Below, in pieces: positions 33,966 through 45,856 of a stretch of 64,000 nucleotides of DNA; within the stretch, counting starts at the first letter, position 1, and each line of letters opens with the position of its first letter. Both the position numbers and the translations under genes were made by a program. Source of the DNA: Pararge aegeria (lineage: Eukaryota; Arthropoda; Insecta; Lepidoptera; Nymphalidae); assembly GCF_905163445.1 (NCBI RefSeq), contig NC_053202.1:7502001-7566000 (forward strand). The letters run 5' to 3'. The notes beneath the pieces were generated by a model, which had not been told where the DNA came from, searched no databases, and saw nothing but the letters and a program-made list of their open reading frames with translations.

Positions 33966-35350
33966 TTGGCAGTTTCTGGTCCATAAATAGGGGTTTTAGT
34001 TATACTACATTAGCGATGCATACATAAGCGATGATTATAAGCTCCTTGGTTTTTTTTGACATTGCAATCAATGCATTCAGTAAATTGTGATAATTTGTGT
34101 AATTTTTAAACCTGTTGTTAAAGTTACTTCTAATCATAGAATATATTGCATAATATAGTTACAAGGAAATGCCAAATTATGTATTTCTATGAAAACCGAT
34201 TAGGAACTAGCCGGTTAAGCTGATAATCAAAATTAAACTAACTTAAATGAGCAACATTTTTTATTCTGACTTTCTGACGTTATTTTAGCAAACTATCTTA
34301 GAAGTAACAAAATTTTCATCATTCAACACGGCGCATTTGTTAGTAAAGAATAACAAGACGGCAAAAACAAGTGTAACGTGAGTTATGAAAAGCGATTACT
34401 TTCGAATGGGAACTGATGCAACCGTGTGCACTAACGAGCGAACTAGCGCTTACAAACTTAGTTAAAACTGTAGATAGGTGTAGTAGGTACATGGTAAAGT
34501 ATGTTTTTGAAGGATTAGTTGAAAAGTTAAAGTTGGTAAGCTTGGAAATTGCCGACGAAGTTCGCTGCTCGTAGTAAATTTATGCTCAAATTTTAGTAAC
34601 ACAGTCAGCCCTATAATGGTAGTTGTGAACTCGATAGAAATTATTGACGAGGTTGAAACAAGTGCCACAGAGTTTTTTATCCTAGTTAGATAAACATTTT
34701 AAAAAGTGAGCAAGCTTTTTCTATAACCTATAGGAAAATCTTATGTAAAAATGTGGTCTTCCTTCTGTCATATTTTGTGATGTGATTTATCCATGAAAAG
34801 TAATATATATGTTCCTATTTGAATAAAGTAATAATTTACTATAACTTAGTCGCTTATTATTTACGCATATCTTATTTCCTCAGTCTCAAAAATAGGCTTG
34901 AAAAAGTATCTAACTGTTATAATTCTTCTGTATCAATATTTACTTATGAAGTCAAAACAAATCTAAAATGTACAAAATACATAATAATTAATTTTTTTTT
35001 ACTTATTTCAAAATATATCCCTATCCTATTAAAAAATATGAAAAATCTCTATTTTTGTCAACTAATGGTACCAATTCTTTTGTACGCAAATCTCTAAACT
35101 AAACTAAATAGGACGTATACTTTTATTAGGCTGTCCTTCACTGTTCACAAAGCTCTTTATAAAAAAGGGTAACACTAATCTTAAACTTATTAATTTGGTT
35201 CAGATATTTCGTCCCTTATGACAACCACATATTGTAACGTAGTCGTAAATAAATAGAGATATGCCTTTCATTAATTAATATGGTTACCTACATATTTACG
35301 AATTCCAAACTTAAAATATTCTAAATCTTGGCATTATTCAACCGACAAAC

Positions 35351-35490
35351 TGCTGAGTTTCTTGCCGGCTTCTTCTCGGTAGAATCTGCCTTCCGAACCG
35401 GTGGTAGAATCACTACAAACAGACAGACTTGACGTTTCAAAAGTGCTTATATTAGGCCTACTTGAAATAAATGAATTTTGAATTTTGACA
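35351..35490 (+). mobile_element. Retrotransposon 3' tail (best-preserved copy)
   Basis: CTGCTGAGTTTCTTGCCGGC, GGTAGAATCTGCCTTCCGAA, CCGGTGGTAGAATCACTACA, AACAGACAGACTTGACGTTT and TATATTAGGCCTACTTGAAA, ending GAATTTTGAATTTTG. Confidence 0.85.
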
Positions 35491-35549
35491 ACCGAAATTC
35501 AAATTAATTTATAATTTTATACCTGCGGGTTGTTCGTTTATTTTATTAA

Positions 35550-35657
35550 CGTTTAAAATCGTTCTACTCGCACAAAGTTATGAAGGTCGTTTAAAATCGT
35601 TCTACTCGCACAAGGTAGGTAAGTGGTGAAGGTACCTATCTTCACCACTTACCTACC
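35550..35657. repeat. 38-bp-period direct repeat followed by a perfect 18-bp inverted repeat
   Basis: CGTTTAAAATCGTTCTACTC starts at 35550 and again at 35588. Directly after, GGTAGGTAAGTGGTGAAG (35614-35631) pairs with CTTCACCACTTACCTACC (35640-35657) around GTACCTAT. Confidence 0.95.
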
Positions 35658-35989
35658 TAGGTATCTACTATTAAGAATTTAACTTTTACCCACTTCGACT
35701 ACCGCTTTTTAAATAACGCTTCGTTTATAAAATATCGCGCCGCTTGCATAACGGCGTTTGAAGTTGAACCGGCAGCCACCTGCATATTTAAAAATAATTT
35801 ATGTGGGAAATATTCTACATTAAGCAAGATAACATTTCAAATTTATTCCAAATTAATTTTATATAATTTTAGCTATCAAAAAAATAAAAGGAAACTGTTT
35901 TTATATTTGGAACTGATTAGATCGTTTACTACATCATGCATCACGTGGTTAGAGAGTTCGACGAACCATTAGATAACAATTAATAATAT

Positions 35990-36112
35990 CTTCTCGGTAT
36001 AATCTGCCTTCCGAACCGGTGGTATAGTCACAACAAACTGACTGACTTAACGTTTCAAGTGCTTATAAACTGGGCCTACATGAAATAAATACATGAAATA
36101 AATTTATTTTGA
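35990..36112 (+). mobile_element. Retrotransposon 3' tail
   Basis: CTTCTCGGTATAATCTGCCT, TCCGAACCGGTGGTATAGTC, TTAACGTTTCAAGTGCTTAT and TGGGCCTACATGAAATAAAT, a diverged copy of the tail at 35351-35490, 500 bp away in the same orientation. Confidence 0.8.
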
Positions 36113-36224
36113 TTAGAATTAGATTATAGATTTACATTAAAATTCAAACAATAAACAATCCCCATCTGAAAATTCGTAACAAAGACCGAACAATTATATA
36201 AAATGAGTTATGGTGAACCTACAG

Positions 36225-36450
36225 CGCTAGTGGCAGAGAAAACAGAAAGTACGGTAAAATGTCTGTCGCGCAAGTGGGGCAGGCAGGCAGGCGGCATGGC
36301 AGGGCGAGCGGAGTGGCTGTAGAGGGCCTTCGATCGCTCGCGGGGACGCGCTGGGGTCGTTCACCCGCGCGACCGGACCGACTGTCGTCATCGCGTCTGC
36401 TCACGTTAGGCGACACGACTACGATTCTTTGGATGTTATCTCCAATCAAT
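36225..36450. promoter_or_regulatory. CpG-rich island, candidate distal promoter or enhancer
   Basis: This is among the most GC/CpG-rich stretches of the window (GGCAGGCAGGCAGGCGGCAT, CGATCGCTCGCGGGGACGCG, CACCCGCGCGACCGGACCGA). Both strands have an open frame across it, as is usual for CpG-rich DNA, but neither shows a domain. The AT-rich flank at 36535-36570 has clustered AATTATATTG/TTAATAATAA sites of homeodomain type. It could hold a CtBP first exon or a regulatory element; no promoter motif decides this. Confidence 0.35.
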
Positions 36451-37325
36451 CATGGTTATAATGTAGTTCGATACAAAACCAAACAATAAAAGTGTCCAGT
36501 TTTGATTTGCGTGTCTGGCTGCGGGGGCTAACGCGTCAATTATATTGTCAATATTCTTCATATTAATAATAATATTGCTTGTGTATTGCGGAGCGGGGCG
36601 TCTTGAAGAGTTGATGATATAATATTGGAAAAATATTGTCATCATTCGACTGTGTGTGGGCAGCCCTTTTTTACCTATTCATGTGTTTGAAATAAAATAC
36701 GAAAGAGATATGCGAATGTTAAAACCAAAATTCATAAAAATCCGTTCAGCCATTTCTAAGAATGACGAATTAATTGCATGGCATGCATTATTCCGGGATA
36801 AAAAAACATATCTCGCTGACACTCCGTTCAAAATTTTGTGAACAGCGCAGCAAAACAGCGCTCTCATTTTTTTATACAGAAGATCTGGTTATAATGTTTA
36901 AACCTGCACGTAGTTTTGCAGTCTAATGTTAAAAATTTGTTTCATTTACTGAAACGACGATTCTGGGAATGAATATATTCGAGAAAAAAAGTGAACGGAT
37001 ATAAGTAAGACCGACCGCGCACTTTACTCAGACATGTTGCTATTTGCCTTGGCGTTGCTTTTTTGTCCGGCAATTCGTCAATACATTGTAAGCTTAGATA
37101 AAACCCCATTCTATTGTCTTAGACGTCTCTTCTAAAATTTCCCAACAAGCGTGCCGCCTTATTGAAAACTCGTATTATTACTTTCAATTGTCTCACGGTA
37201 TATGCCGCCGCCAGCTGTTGTCAATCGCATTTCGTTTAACAAAGAATGTTCTCATACTTACATACGTAAAAAAAGAATAAATCACTCAATCAAATTTTGA
37301 TTAAAATTTTAGGTTTTACTTTGTT

Positions 37326-37438
37326 CAGTCGTATCGTAAGTCGTCAAAGTTTTGACGCGTGCGTTACGTTGTGAACCGTAAGCTCTTCGAAGATGGCCGC
37401 GAGCACGTTTGACAAATCGATACGATGTTGTTTACATA
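37326..37438. promoter_or_regulatory. Candidate regulatory module, copy 1 (YY1/Pho-like plus DRE/BEAF-like sites)
   Basis: It contains CAGTCGTATCGTAAGTCG, GTGAACCGTAAGCTCTTCGA, GAAGATGGCCGC (37389-37400) and TTTGACAAATCGATACGATG. AAGATGG with flanking GC matches the YY1/Pho core, and ATCGATA matches seven of eight bases of the DRE (TATCGATA) and contains CGATA. The same items in the same order occur at 37887-38012. Confidence 0.4.
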
Positions 37439-37886
37439 CTCCATTCCCCAAATCTACAATAGATCGACCCAGCCCTATTGCTTGGCCGACTATTGTATCA
37501 TAGAATGTAGTTTTTCCTCTCATTATGTTAGAACAAAGATGTCAATGGTGCGGGTGATTTAAATTAATGGACTATAAATTAAAAATTCATCTGCATAAAT
37601 ATTTGATAATACTTGAGCTATATTTGGAAAACGAGAACGTGTCTTGGTATCAATAATATTACTGCCGACCGTCTTCATTTAAAACGCGTTATTTAACAGC
37701 GCTCGGTTGTTTATGCAACGCAAATTTTGTATGGAGGTGACAGGTCACCAATGGTTAACAAGTACATCAACGGTTGAATAGCAAAATTTTCTTATAAGAT
37801 TCTGATAATTATATTTTCATATAGTTATTTAATTTTTTTTTTCAAAAAATATTAAAAGGAATTTATTTTAAAGCAAATAAGTTTTG

Positions 37887-38012
37887 CAGTCGTATCCGTC
37901 ACGTCGAAATAGACGCGGACACACAAAGTTAGAACTTTATCCCGTGAACCGTGAATTTTTCGAAGATGGCCGCTCGTACAGTGTCATCTGACAAATCGAT
38001 ACCTTGTTTACA
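37887..38012. promoter_or_regulatory. Candidate regulatory module, copy 2
   Basis: CAGTCGTATCCGTCACGTCG, GTGAACCGTGAATTTTTCGA, GAAGATGGCCGC (37962-37973) and CTGACAAATCGATACCTTGT repeat the order of 37326-37438 with several substitutions and insertions. Conservation is highest over the two motif cores, which suggests selection, or a decayed transposon sharing the same parts. Confidence 0.4.
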
Positions 38013-38019
38013 CCCAATA

Positions 38020-40160
38020 GATGGAAACAGAAACTTCGTTACAAACTTCACTTGTTCTGTTGTTATATATATGTATACTGAAGTAATATTGAACTTTTGT
38101 ATGTTTACAAGCCTTGTTTTTTTTTTCTTTATCTCACCTTTCACGTGGTTGATTTTATGGTTCAAAAGTTATAAACCTCATAAGTCAATTGTAAAAGAAG
38201 CCATTAAATGCAGCTTGAACCTTGCCGCAACAAAAGAAGTATGATTCTTTTCGGTGACCTTTATACTAAAGTGGTTTACACTGTGACATATGTGTAAGGT
38301 CTTGGATTCGATTCCAAGAGATCTTTCGTCACCTCTAATCTCTTGCCACTTTCATGTTGACTGTAGTATCGTTATTAACATCAAGTGAAGTTGCAGTCAC
38401 GCGGTAACGTTAACTAAGTGTTTAACTAACGGAGGCTGAAGATGAGTGGAGTATTTATATCTATTTGCAACGTCATTATTTCTGCCTATTAACGACACAA
38501 AGCTAGCCACAGGGTCCGTTATGGGGGATAGAATTGGAGCATAGACCCACCACGCTACTCTAATGTCTTCTTTACTTATTATTATTAGTTATTATCATTA
38601 GTTGATGCGTTTACTTTACTCAAAATATCTTGACCAAACGCAAAGCAAATTTTTGGCACATCCCAAAAATAGAACCCAATACTTTGGCATTTGTAATCAA
38701 ACACAAGGACATAAAAATCTGTTAAAAAAACTAACAGCATTTTAGTAAACACAAGTGTCGAATTAACATAATAGTAAGAAGGCGTTTGAACTTATGCGAC
38801 AAAGTTGAGGGAACCCACATTCACTAAAGTAGAGTATTGAAAACTAAATTTTATTCATAGCGGCGCGTCGTCCGGAACGTTGCAGATGCCAACAAAAAGA
38901 CTGGCGTCGGTGTTTCCACAAAGGCGCTTCCGAACAAACGAATTTGAAAGACAAACCCATCTCCACAATTTCTGGCTGCAATCTTGAAAAGTTTTGTGCC
39001 GCTGACAGCGGACAGCGTCACCACACCCGCAATTGACAACAGAGATAGCGGATAAATAAAATCTTTTATTCTTCCGTATAAACCTCAAAAACATTATTTT
39101 ATGGTATAGAATACAATGTGTTTGTTTTGCTGGGTTAAACAGTAGCCTATGTAATTCTCCGTCCTTCAATCAAACTCAACTCAACGCAATTCTAGGGAGA
39201 GTAAGAAAGAACAAAAAAAACACAGTTTCACTAAGTATTAAGGATTAAATAAATATATAAATTGACAGTTACATTAGATTAGATAATATACTTAAGAATT
39301 CAGTGCCTTGAGAGCAAGAATATTCAATAGTTCCTGAGTCTTTACCATTAATTATTTCACAATGATAAGTACGCGGTAATACCGCTCCAGCGTTATAATG
39401 TTCCACGGGTGGGCACATATCTACCCTCTCATAAGCGTGGTTTCCGAGTAACAGTGGTGGACACACCAATTTTCTAACTCCTGACTGGTGCTGAACCTTT
39501 CAACACTTAAGATGTATTGGCCTGATCCGGGATTCAAACCCAGGACCTCGCTCCTGATGTAAGTGGAGTGGTTAGCATCTACTATAAACAACGAGGATGG
39601 GATTATCAAACACTAAATATGGTATAAATATTTTACATATAAATTAAACATTAGTTACTTGTACATTTACGCAAGCTAAGGCTATCTATCATCCCGAAGC
39701 TTTCTCAAGCTCTTGGTGAACACAAAACGGGTTGCGGTCCCGGTATCGCTAGTAGAAGGTAAAACTAACCGGTTCCAGTGAAACTTGCTTGCTGTTTAGT
39801 AGTCGGTCTTTTTTTATTAGCCATTTGCGATAGGCAAATAAATTCCGTAATCTAAATCGAGTTAAGGCGCCACGTTAGTCATTATAATAATGCCGCGCTA
39901 GTGAAAAGACGACTTTTTGGCATTTTACTTAAATTGGGTTTCAGACCTGTCCTGCATCTGCAAAAGGTATGTTACATTTTTTTTGCTAAAAATTTCTCTT
40001 CTCTCTTGTGCCTGACGATTGTACCCGCGTTAAAAATAGTCACTCATATAAATTTCATTAAAAAACCGATTTCGAAGGTTTTTGACAAGCAGGTATAAAA
40101 CAGGAAGGTATATGTATAAGCTACTGTTTATTCGAGAAATCCATAATTTATTATGACAGT
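38020..40160. other. Upstream region 4: no supported gene
   Basis: A minus-strand frame at 38855-39169 is open for 104 codons in GC-richer DNA but matches nothing I know. A tRNA-like SINE head remnant (GTCTTGGATTCGATTCCAAG) is at about 38300, and an interspersed-repeat scrap (ACCCACCACGCTACTCTAAT) at about 38550. The rest is AT-rich. Confidence 0.5.
39470..39600 (-). mobile_element. tRNA-like SINE fragment, minus orientation
   Basis: The reverse complement carries GGTCCTGGGTTTGAATCCCG (B-box-like) preceded by a decayed A-box region, and is followed by CAGGCCAATACATCTTAAGT. It resembles a tRNA-derived SINE head, not a functional tRNA, because the cloverleaf cannot be completed. Confidence 0.5.
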
Positions 40161-40170
40161 ATTTTGTTGT

Positions 40171-40442
40171 AGTTCATCATCGTCATAATCGACCCATTAT
40201 TGGTCCACTACAGAGCACGCGTCTCCACTCAGAAAGAGAAGGGTTTAGGCCGTATTCCAGCACGCTAGCCAACTGCGGATTGGTATATCACGCGCCCTTC
40301 ACTTGGCATGCAGGTTTCCTCACAATGATTTCCTTCCCCGTTAAAGCAACTAATATTTAATTCCGTAAAACGCAAATAACTCCGACCAAATTAGAGATTC
40401 GTGCCGGGAATTAAACTCGGTCCCTCAGAAAGGGAAGCCGAA
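40171..40442 (-). mobile_element. SINE, minus orientation (family A, near full length)
   Basis: Plus-strand text shows CGACCCATTATTGGTCCACT, CACGCGTCTCCACTCAGAAA, AACTGCGGATTGGTATATCA, CAGGTTTCCTCACAATGATT and GTGCCGGGAATTAAACTCGG. It abuts another SINE head at 40443. Confidence 0.8.
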
Positions 40443-40555
40443 GCATTAATTGCGAAATTATAATTTCTCAAATTGCTACTGCCGGGAATCGAACCCGCGA
40501 CTCCCTACTTAAATTCACAAAGTTCACCGTTGCACCAGGGAGGTCGTCAAAACTC
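40443..40555 (-). mobile_element. tRNA-derived SINE head, minus orientation (family C)
   Basis: The reverse complement reads CTCCCTGGTGCAACGGTGAA (A box), then GTCGCGGGTTCGATTCCCGG (B box), followed by CAGTAGCAATTTGAGAAATT. The B box is intact. The tRNA-like part is about 66 bases but lacks a clear anticodon stem, so it is a SINE head and not a tRNA gene. Confidence 0.65.
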
Positions 40556-40999
40556 TGTTATCTCTAGTCTAGATTAATAACATTTCATCACTGAATTTCA
40601 TCACTGAAACATAAGCATTATTGTACGCGTGTTTAGTAACTACACTAAACACTTATTTACACACACGCATGCAAGCTAATAACACGTACACGTTTAAAAG
40701 TTTTGTGTTCATATGCGTGACCCGGCGTCTAGAATACGAGCGAGGACTTTGAACCTATCCTCGCACGACGTCATTCGCCAACTAGACTTGTGAATGCAAT
40801 GAATGGTAGTATTATGAAACTTTACATTCATTACTCTTTGGGAACAGTGCTTAATTAGCGCTCGGAAAGTTCAAAAACATTATCATGTCTTATGTCTGGG
40901 CAAATGGCTCAACTTATAGGAGACGGGAAATCAGCACTTTATGGTGGGCACCACGCTGCTGTAGTATGCGGTTAGTGGGCTTTTACGCTTCACAAAAAA

Positions 41000-41122
41000 G
41001 AATTCAGTAGGCTTACTTTAAAAGTAGTTTAAATAGTTTGTCTTTTTTGTTGAGTTTCTATCACCGGTTCGGTATGCATAATATACTAAGATTTAACCGG
41101 CAAGAAACATAGCAGTTAGTGT
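41000..41122 (-). mobile_element. Retrotransposon 3' tail, minus orientation, diverged
   Basis: The reverse complement contains TGCTATGTTTCTTGCCGGTT, CATACCGAACCGGTGATAGA and AAGTAAGCCTACTGAATTCT, the order of the tail at 35351-35490. Confidence 0.6.
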
Positions 41123-41230
41123 TTTCCAACATCTTGTGTAAGAGGAAAGCGGGGCCGACTACAATTTCCTCACAACCTTATAATTTGGAGCAAAGCAAAT
41201 TTCCAAATTGACAACTTATGAAAAACTAAA

Positions 41231-41276
41231 AATAGATATAATAAGTTATAACTTAATAGATATAATAAGTTATACC
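41231..41276 (+). repeat. 24-bp tandem duplication
   Basis: AATAGATATAATAAGTTATA starts at 41231 and again at 41255; the copies are identical over 22 bases. Confidence 0.95.
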
Positions 41277-41279
41277 ACG

Positions 41280-44200
41280 ATACCAATTATTTACGACACC
41301 TGAGAGTTTAAGAAAATAAAGCAAAAAAATACCTAGTTAGTCAATGCTTTGTATGATCAAAATAAGCTCAGAATGATACGTCTACAGCTATTAAATCAAA
41401 TTTTAGGTTAAGCGTTCACTTATCCATATATTGCGTAAAGCTTAAGGCTGAGATATATGATGTGTACTTTGACTTTACGCAAACTTAAGACTAAGTTAAA
41501 ACGAGTCAGTTATGTGTCTGCATTGATTTAATATGTTACTATCGTTGTGTCTGATACAAATCTGTCTCATTATTAACACGTTCATGTATGTAACCGAATC
41601 ATAGGACTAGGACAAGGAAAGGAAATCGAATAGGAATCAAGGACCGATGAAAAATTCTTACTTCAGCTTGTTTTTAAAGTTTTTTAAACTTTGTATCTCT
41701 TTTTTTTACTCTACATCGCAGCCTCATAGTTCCGAGACTCTAGATCTGTCGACAAAGTTTAAAGTTTTGCGTGATAAAAAGTAACCAACGGAATAAGCGC
41801 ATAAAGAATTACGTACAATGCGAACCAGCAATTGTAAAGGTACCAATAAATCGGATTTTTCAATGGCAGTCCGAAGACGGAGGGCGGACATAGCCGGCAT
41901 TGTTGCGAGCGACTGTGGGAAACGGGTCAGGGGCCGACCTGGATCACAAATATAGGGCTGCGTGTAAACTGCGAGTATTTAAAGTAATGTATAGAAGTAG
42001 GCGCTACTTCGCGCGAGTCAATGATTGATATGCACGGAATAATATTCACTTTATCCATACTAATTTTATCCTTCCTTCACGCACTACCTTAGCAACCAAT
42101 CAACTTGATTTTTGGTATTAAGTTCGTAAGAAGAGTGGAATAAAATAGGCACCTTTAAGCGTTTGTATCCCAGGAATACAAACTGCACCCACGGGACAAA
42201 GTAAAAACCAGAATAAAGGTGGACGTCTTGAACCCGTGCAATAGCTACTTGACTTCAATTTAAATAAATATTTAAACAACACACCAAATTATGCTCTCAG
42301 ACAGATGCTGATTTAGAATTTTTGTTTTCAATTCTGCGGAATTAGTATTTTCAGTATTTTCGGGATAAAGAGATATCTTTTGTTTGTCTATCGGATCTCG
42401 TAGCAAGCTATCTTTATGCAAAATTAGCTGCGATAGGTGAAGTGAGTACGCCGAAAATAAATAACAAGCAGTAATTACGAAAGTATGTCTGTTTGTATAA
42501 GTATAAAAATAATATTATCAACAGATGATTGATCCGAATGTTTACTAACATTGATTTGTAATTCAATTTCTATTCACTATAACGCTTCAAATAGGACACT
42601 CTAAGTATGCAAGTAATTAATTCTAAATATCTCAAGTAGAATCTCCACAAAGGCGATGTGTAGCCATGCATTAAATGTGGGATCTAAAACTTTGAGCATT
42701 TAGCTTGAAAACAAAGATTTTATAGTGTTACTACGAACGGGAGGTTGCAGTGCTGGAAATTTTAAAACATTTCCATTTTCCCAGAGATAACTATATCTCT
42801 GACAGACGCTTTGTGTAGATGCGACATAACTAGAATTCTAGAATCCTTATCTATAAAATTTTCGAATGTAAACCTCCACTTGACTCACTTTTCATATAAA
42901 AGTTTAGGTAGGTAGTAGGTACTTCTTTTATATACATGCGAAAGTGTGTCTGTTTACTCGTAATTGGTAAGTATGTTCCACTGTTATGCTTGTCTGCTAT
43001 AACTTATCTTGACAAAGATTGCCACTGAGAAAGCTTGTATCCTGAAGACGGACATAGTTATACATTATAATTCTTTCCTGGCATGTTAAAGTGGACTAGT
43101 TATAAAACCATCCTTTCACTCACAATTTTTCAAATTTTAGTTCCATAAGTAAAGGAAAACATTTACTATATATTAATCATAAATTAAATTAACCCTGATA
43201 TCCAGACAAGGAAAGCCTGTATCGTGGATAACAAGATGTGTCACTTTTCCCTACTGCGTAATTCACTTAAGAACAAAGAGTCCACTGCTGATTCGTTCTG
43301 CTGCAAACAAACTTTTTGTTTCCATTAACTAATTTTTTTTATTTTTTCATCGGACCCTGAGACAATAGCAGAACTTGGCTCCTGGGTCCGCAAGACGCAA
43401 ACTTAAAACGCCGCTAACGCGAGTTAAACGCGCGCGCGACTGGCTCTCGCTTAAACCATAAACTCTTTTTATTTTTTCGATATACCAATCCCAGTTTTAT
43501 AGTCTGTTCAAATAGACATTTCAGTCGAGCGGCATAGCTAAAAAAAAGTAAAAAGGCTAGTTCGCCGCCGTTCGATACCTGAATAAATAACAGTAACTAC
43601 GCTCAGAGTTTACAAAAACAAGTTAAATCGCATTTAAAATCTGTGTAGATAGTTTAGTAGTTAGTTTATATATATATATACAGGGAATAGTTTTCCTTCT
43701 TAAACTGACTTTGAGTCACTAACTTCTAGAAAAGACGTCAGCCACTGTCATTATCATTAGCACTCGATAATAGTCAAAGTACTTGATAATAGTTACTAGC
43801 AGCCTTAGTACAAGATTTGCTTGCTCGCAACAAGGTATCATTTTGAGTAGTAAACTCTATATCGGCAGAGTTAAATGGATGACAATGACTCTCTTTTTGA
43901 TGTCGCAAATCCTGCACATCTGAATTTTGTATTATAGATGTTATGCCGAACGAACCAAGCTAAATAATTTTAGGAATATTTGAGTTCAAACATAATCTAA
44001 TTAAGATTCATGTTATTCCAATGTTCAACTACGTGGGCGACGTCCAAATTCTTACTCACGAATCGCGATTTCTGCTCGGCGTGACGCCAGTCCGCATTTT
44101 TGACTGACCGACTTTTTTTTTTTAAACTGACTCTATAAGCTATTACTAGAGAGCAAGATAAGCCATCGGACACGACCATTACCGAGATTGATGTATAACT

Positions 44201-44300
44201 AAACATAAATTTCCCGGTTCTAACTTTTCTTAAGTCTGAGGTAAGAATAAGTACGATTTACAGATCTGAGTTAAAGTGTAGGATATTAACTAAACCCAGC
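41280..44300. other. Upstream region 5: no gene seen
   Basis: Mostly AT-rich. GC-richer patches at 41870-41990 and 43375-43460 (GAGTTAAACGCGCGCGCGAC) have no coding logic. An interspersed-element fragment is at about 42050-42200. TTTCAGTCGAGCGGC at about 43520 matches the arthropod initiator TCAGTC on the plus strand, but nothing else supports a promoter there. Confidence 0.5.
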
Positions 44301-44309
44301 CAAATCGCA

Positions 44310-45265
44310 TTGAAGTAGCGTGGTGGTTATACGCTGTTAGATCGTATCCACTCCAATAAGATGTGGCTTGTGCTTAGCATAACGACATTTAATAGGTATA
44401 AACGCTTAGTTGAAGACTATGAAACGGAAGCAACAAATAATTTAGCTTCTCCGTACATTTTCATTATACAGATTAAAGTAAAAGAATGTTAGTTAGTGTG
44501 TGGTCGGCGCGGTTATCAGAATCTGTACCGGTACATAACGATATACGAGTAGCGGTGCTGTACTTGCTTGGTTTAATACTCTCTGTGGGTGGGCTAGAAG
44601 GGTGACCATGTTGTATCTCATAGGTGTTTGTTCTGATGAATTTGTGTGTATTAAACGGTTATTCTATCTATCTATGTATCATGTTACTATCGGAATTCCA
44701 TGGATTATATTGGGTCACTGTTAATCAGAAATCGTGATACGGGGGAACCATGTTCTATCCCCGGCACGCACTTACTTGCCTTAACGGTGAAGGACTACAT
44801 CGTGAGAACTCTCAGATATGCACTGAGAGCTCTCCATTACGTTCTCGCGGGTGTGTGTCTACCAATTAGCACTTAGCTACCGTCGTCGTCGCACTGGGTT
44901 TCTCATCAGGGTATGCATACAACCGGAAAATTGCATAAAATGGCAAAAATCCTCCTCCTATACGAGCTATAATTTAAGGGTAAGCAGTGCTTTTGAGCAT
45001 TTATGAAGTGCACGCCACTGACCATTGTGGACTACTACCTAACTTCTCGTTCTGAAAGGAGACCAGTGCCATGTTGCCGGGGATGGGATGATGTTGTTAT
45101 ATAAAGTCATGCAGGTTTCCTCACGATGTTTTCCTTCACCGTTAATGCAAGGGATAATTTTTTGCGTAAAAGTATATTTATAACTACAAAATGCTGAGAA
45201 ATTCACTTGTTTTTCCCGAAAGGGAAGGGGAAGAGTTGAACACTAAGCTATCACCGCATTCAGTT
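44310..45265. mobile_element. Cluster of SINE and repeat fragments in both orientations
   Basis: Near 44310 a GAAGTAGCGTGGTGGTTATA piece belongs to the CCACGCTGCTTC repeat. From 44755 ATCCCCGGCACGCACTTACT, CTTAACGGTGAAGGACTACA and GGGTGTGTGTCTACCAATTA follow family A in plus orientation. At 45015-45085 comes a family A tail. From 45105 TCATGCAGGTTTCCTCACGA and TGTTTTCCTTCACCGTTAAT give a minus-strand copy. The cluster is probably nested insertions. Confidence 0.6.
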
Positions 45266-45856
45266 CACAATATTATGATAAACTAAATAAATACTTGCGA
45301 AAGCATTGCGCGATTCGTGAACACACCCCGGGCGCGAAACTAACCAACTTAAGAAGACATGTTTATGGCGCATTAAAATAGTTACACTGTCAGGTACAAA
45401 CTAAAATAAATAAGACGTAGCCGGCGGTAATTCGCGAAACGTGGCGCACGTTTTACAAATCATCTGTCACGCCGTTATACGAACATAGATGAACGATCCG
45501 CATTGCATTGAAGCAGCGTTAGCCTAACTTGCTTTTCTCCATGATATAAATATTTTCCATAAAGCAACTTACTTTTTAGGCTTCCATTACTAAAATGGTT
45601 AAACTAACCCGTGCTAATGGAGAATGCGTCTTTTAGAAATTGTACTAAAACTGAGTTTCAGTCTATAAGTTCTGACTCAGATGGTCTTCATCAATAGCCT
45701 ATAACAGGGTATGCTCATAACCATCACGCTGGACAGATGGGTTTGTGATCGCACTAGATGGTAGTAGTAGAACCGAGTACGCAGACTATTATGTAGTCTA
45801 TTAGGTTAGTATTCTGATCTGCCTTCACCAAACGAGAGTTGGTCTTGTATTTGCTA

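Noticed and set aside
36219..36489. Overlapping 76-codon frames on both strands in the GC-rich island
   Set aside because: Open frames on both strands are expected where GC content is high and stops are rare. Neither product shows a known domain, and the amino-acid content (Arg/Ala/Gly/Ser-rich) follows base composition.
40485..40552. Possible tRNA gene on the minus strand
   Set aside because: The A and B boxes are clear, but no complete cloverleaf or anticodon arm can be drawn. The sequence runs straight into a SINE body, so it is a SINE head.
43510..43540. Arthropod initiator match (TCAGTC) followed by GC-rich sequence on the plus strand
   Set aside because: A six-base match occurs often by chance. 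There is no downstream element, exon or donor to support a start site.
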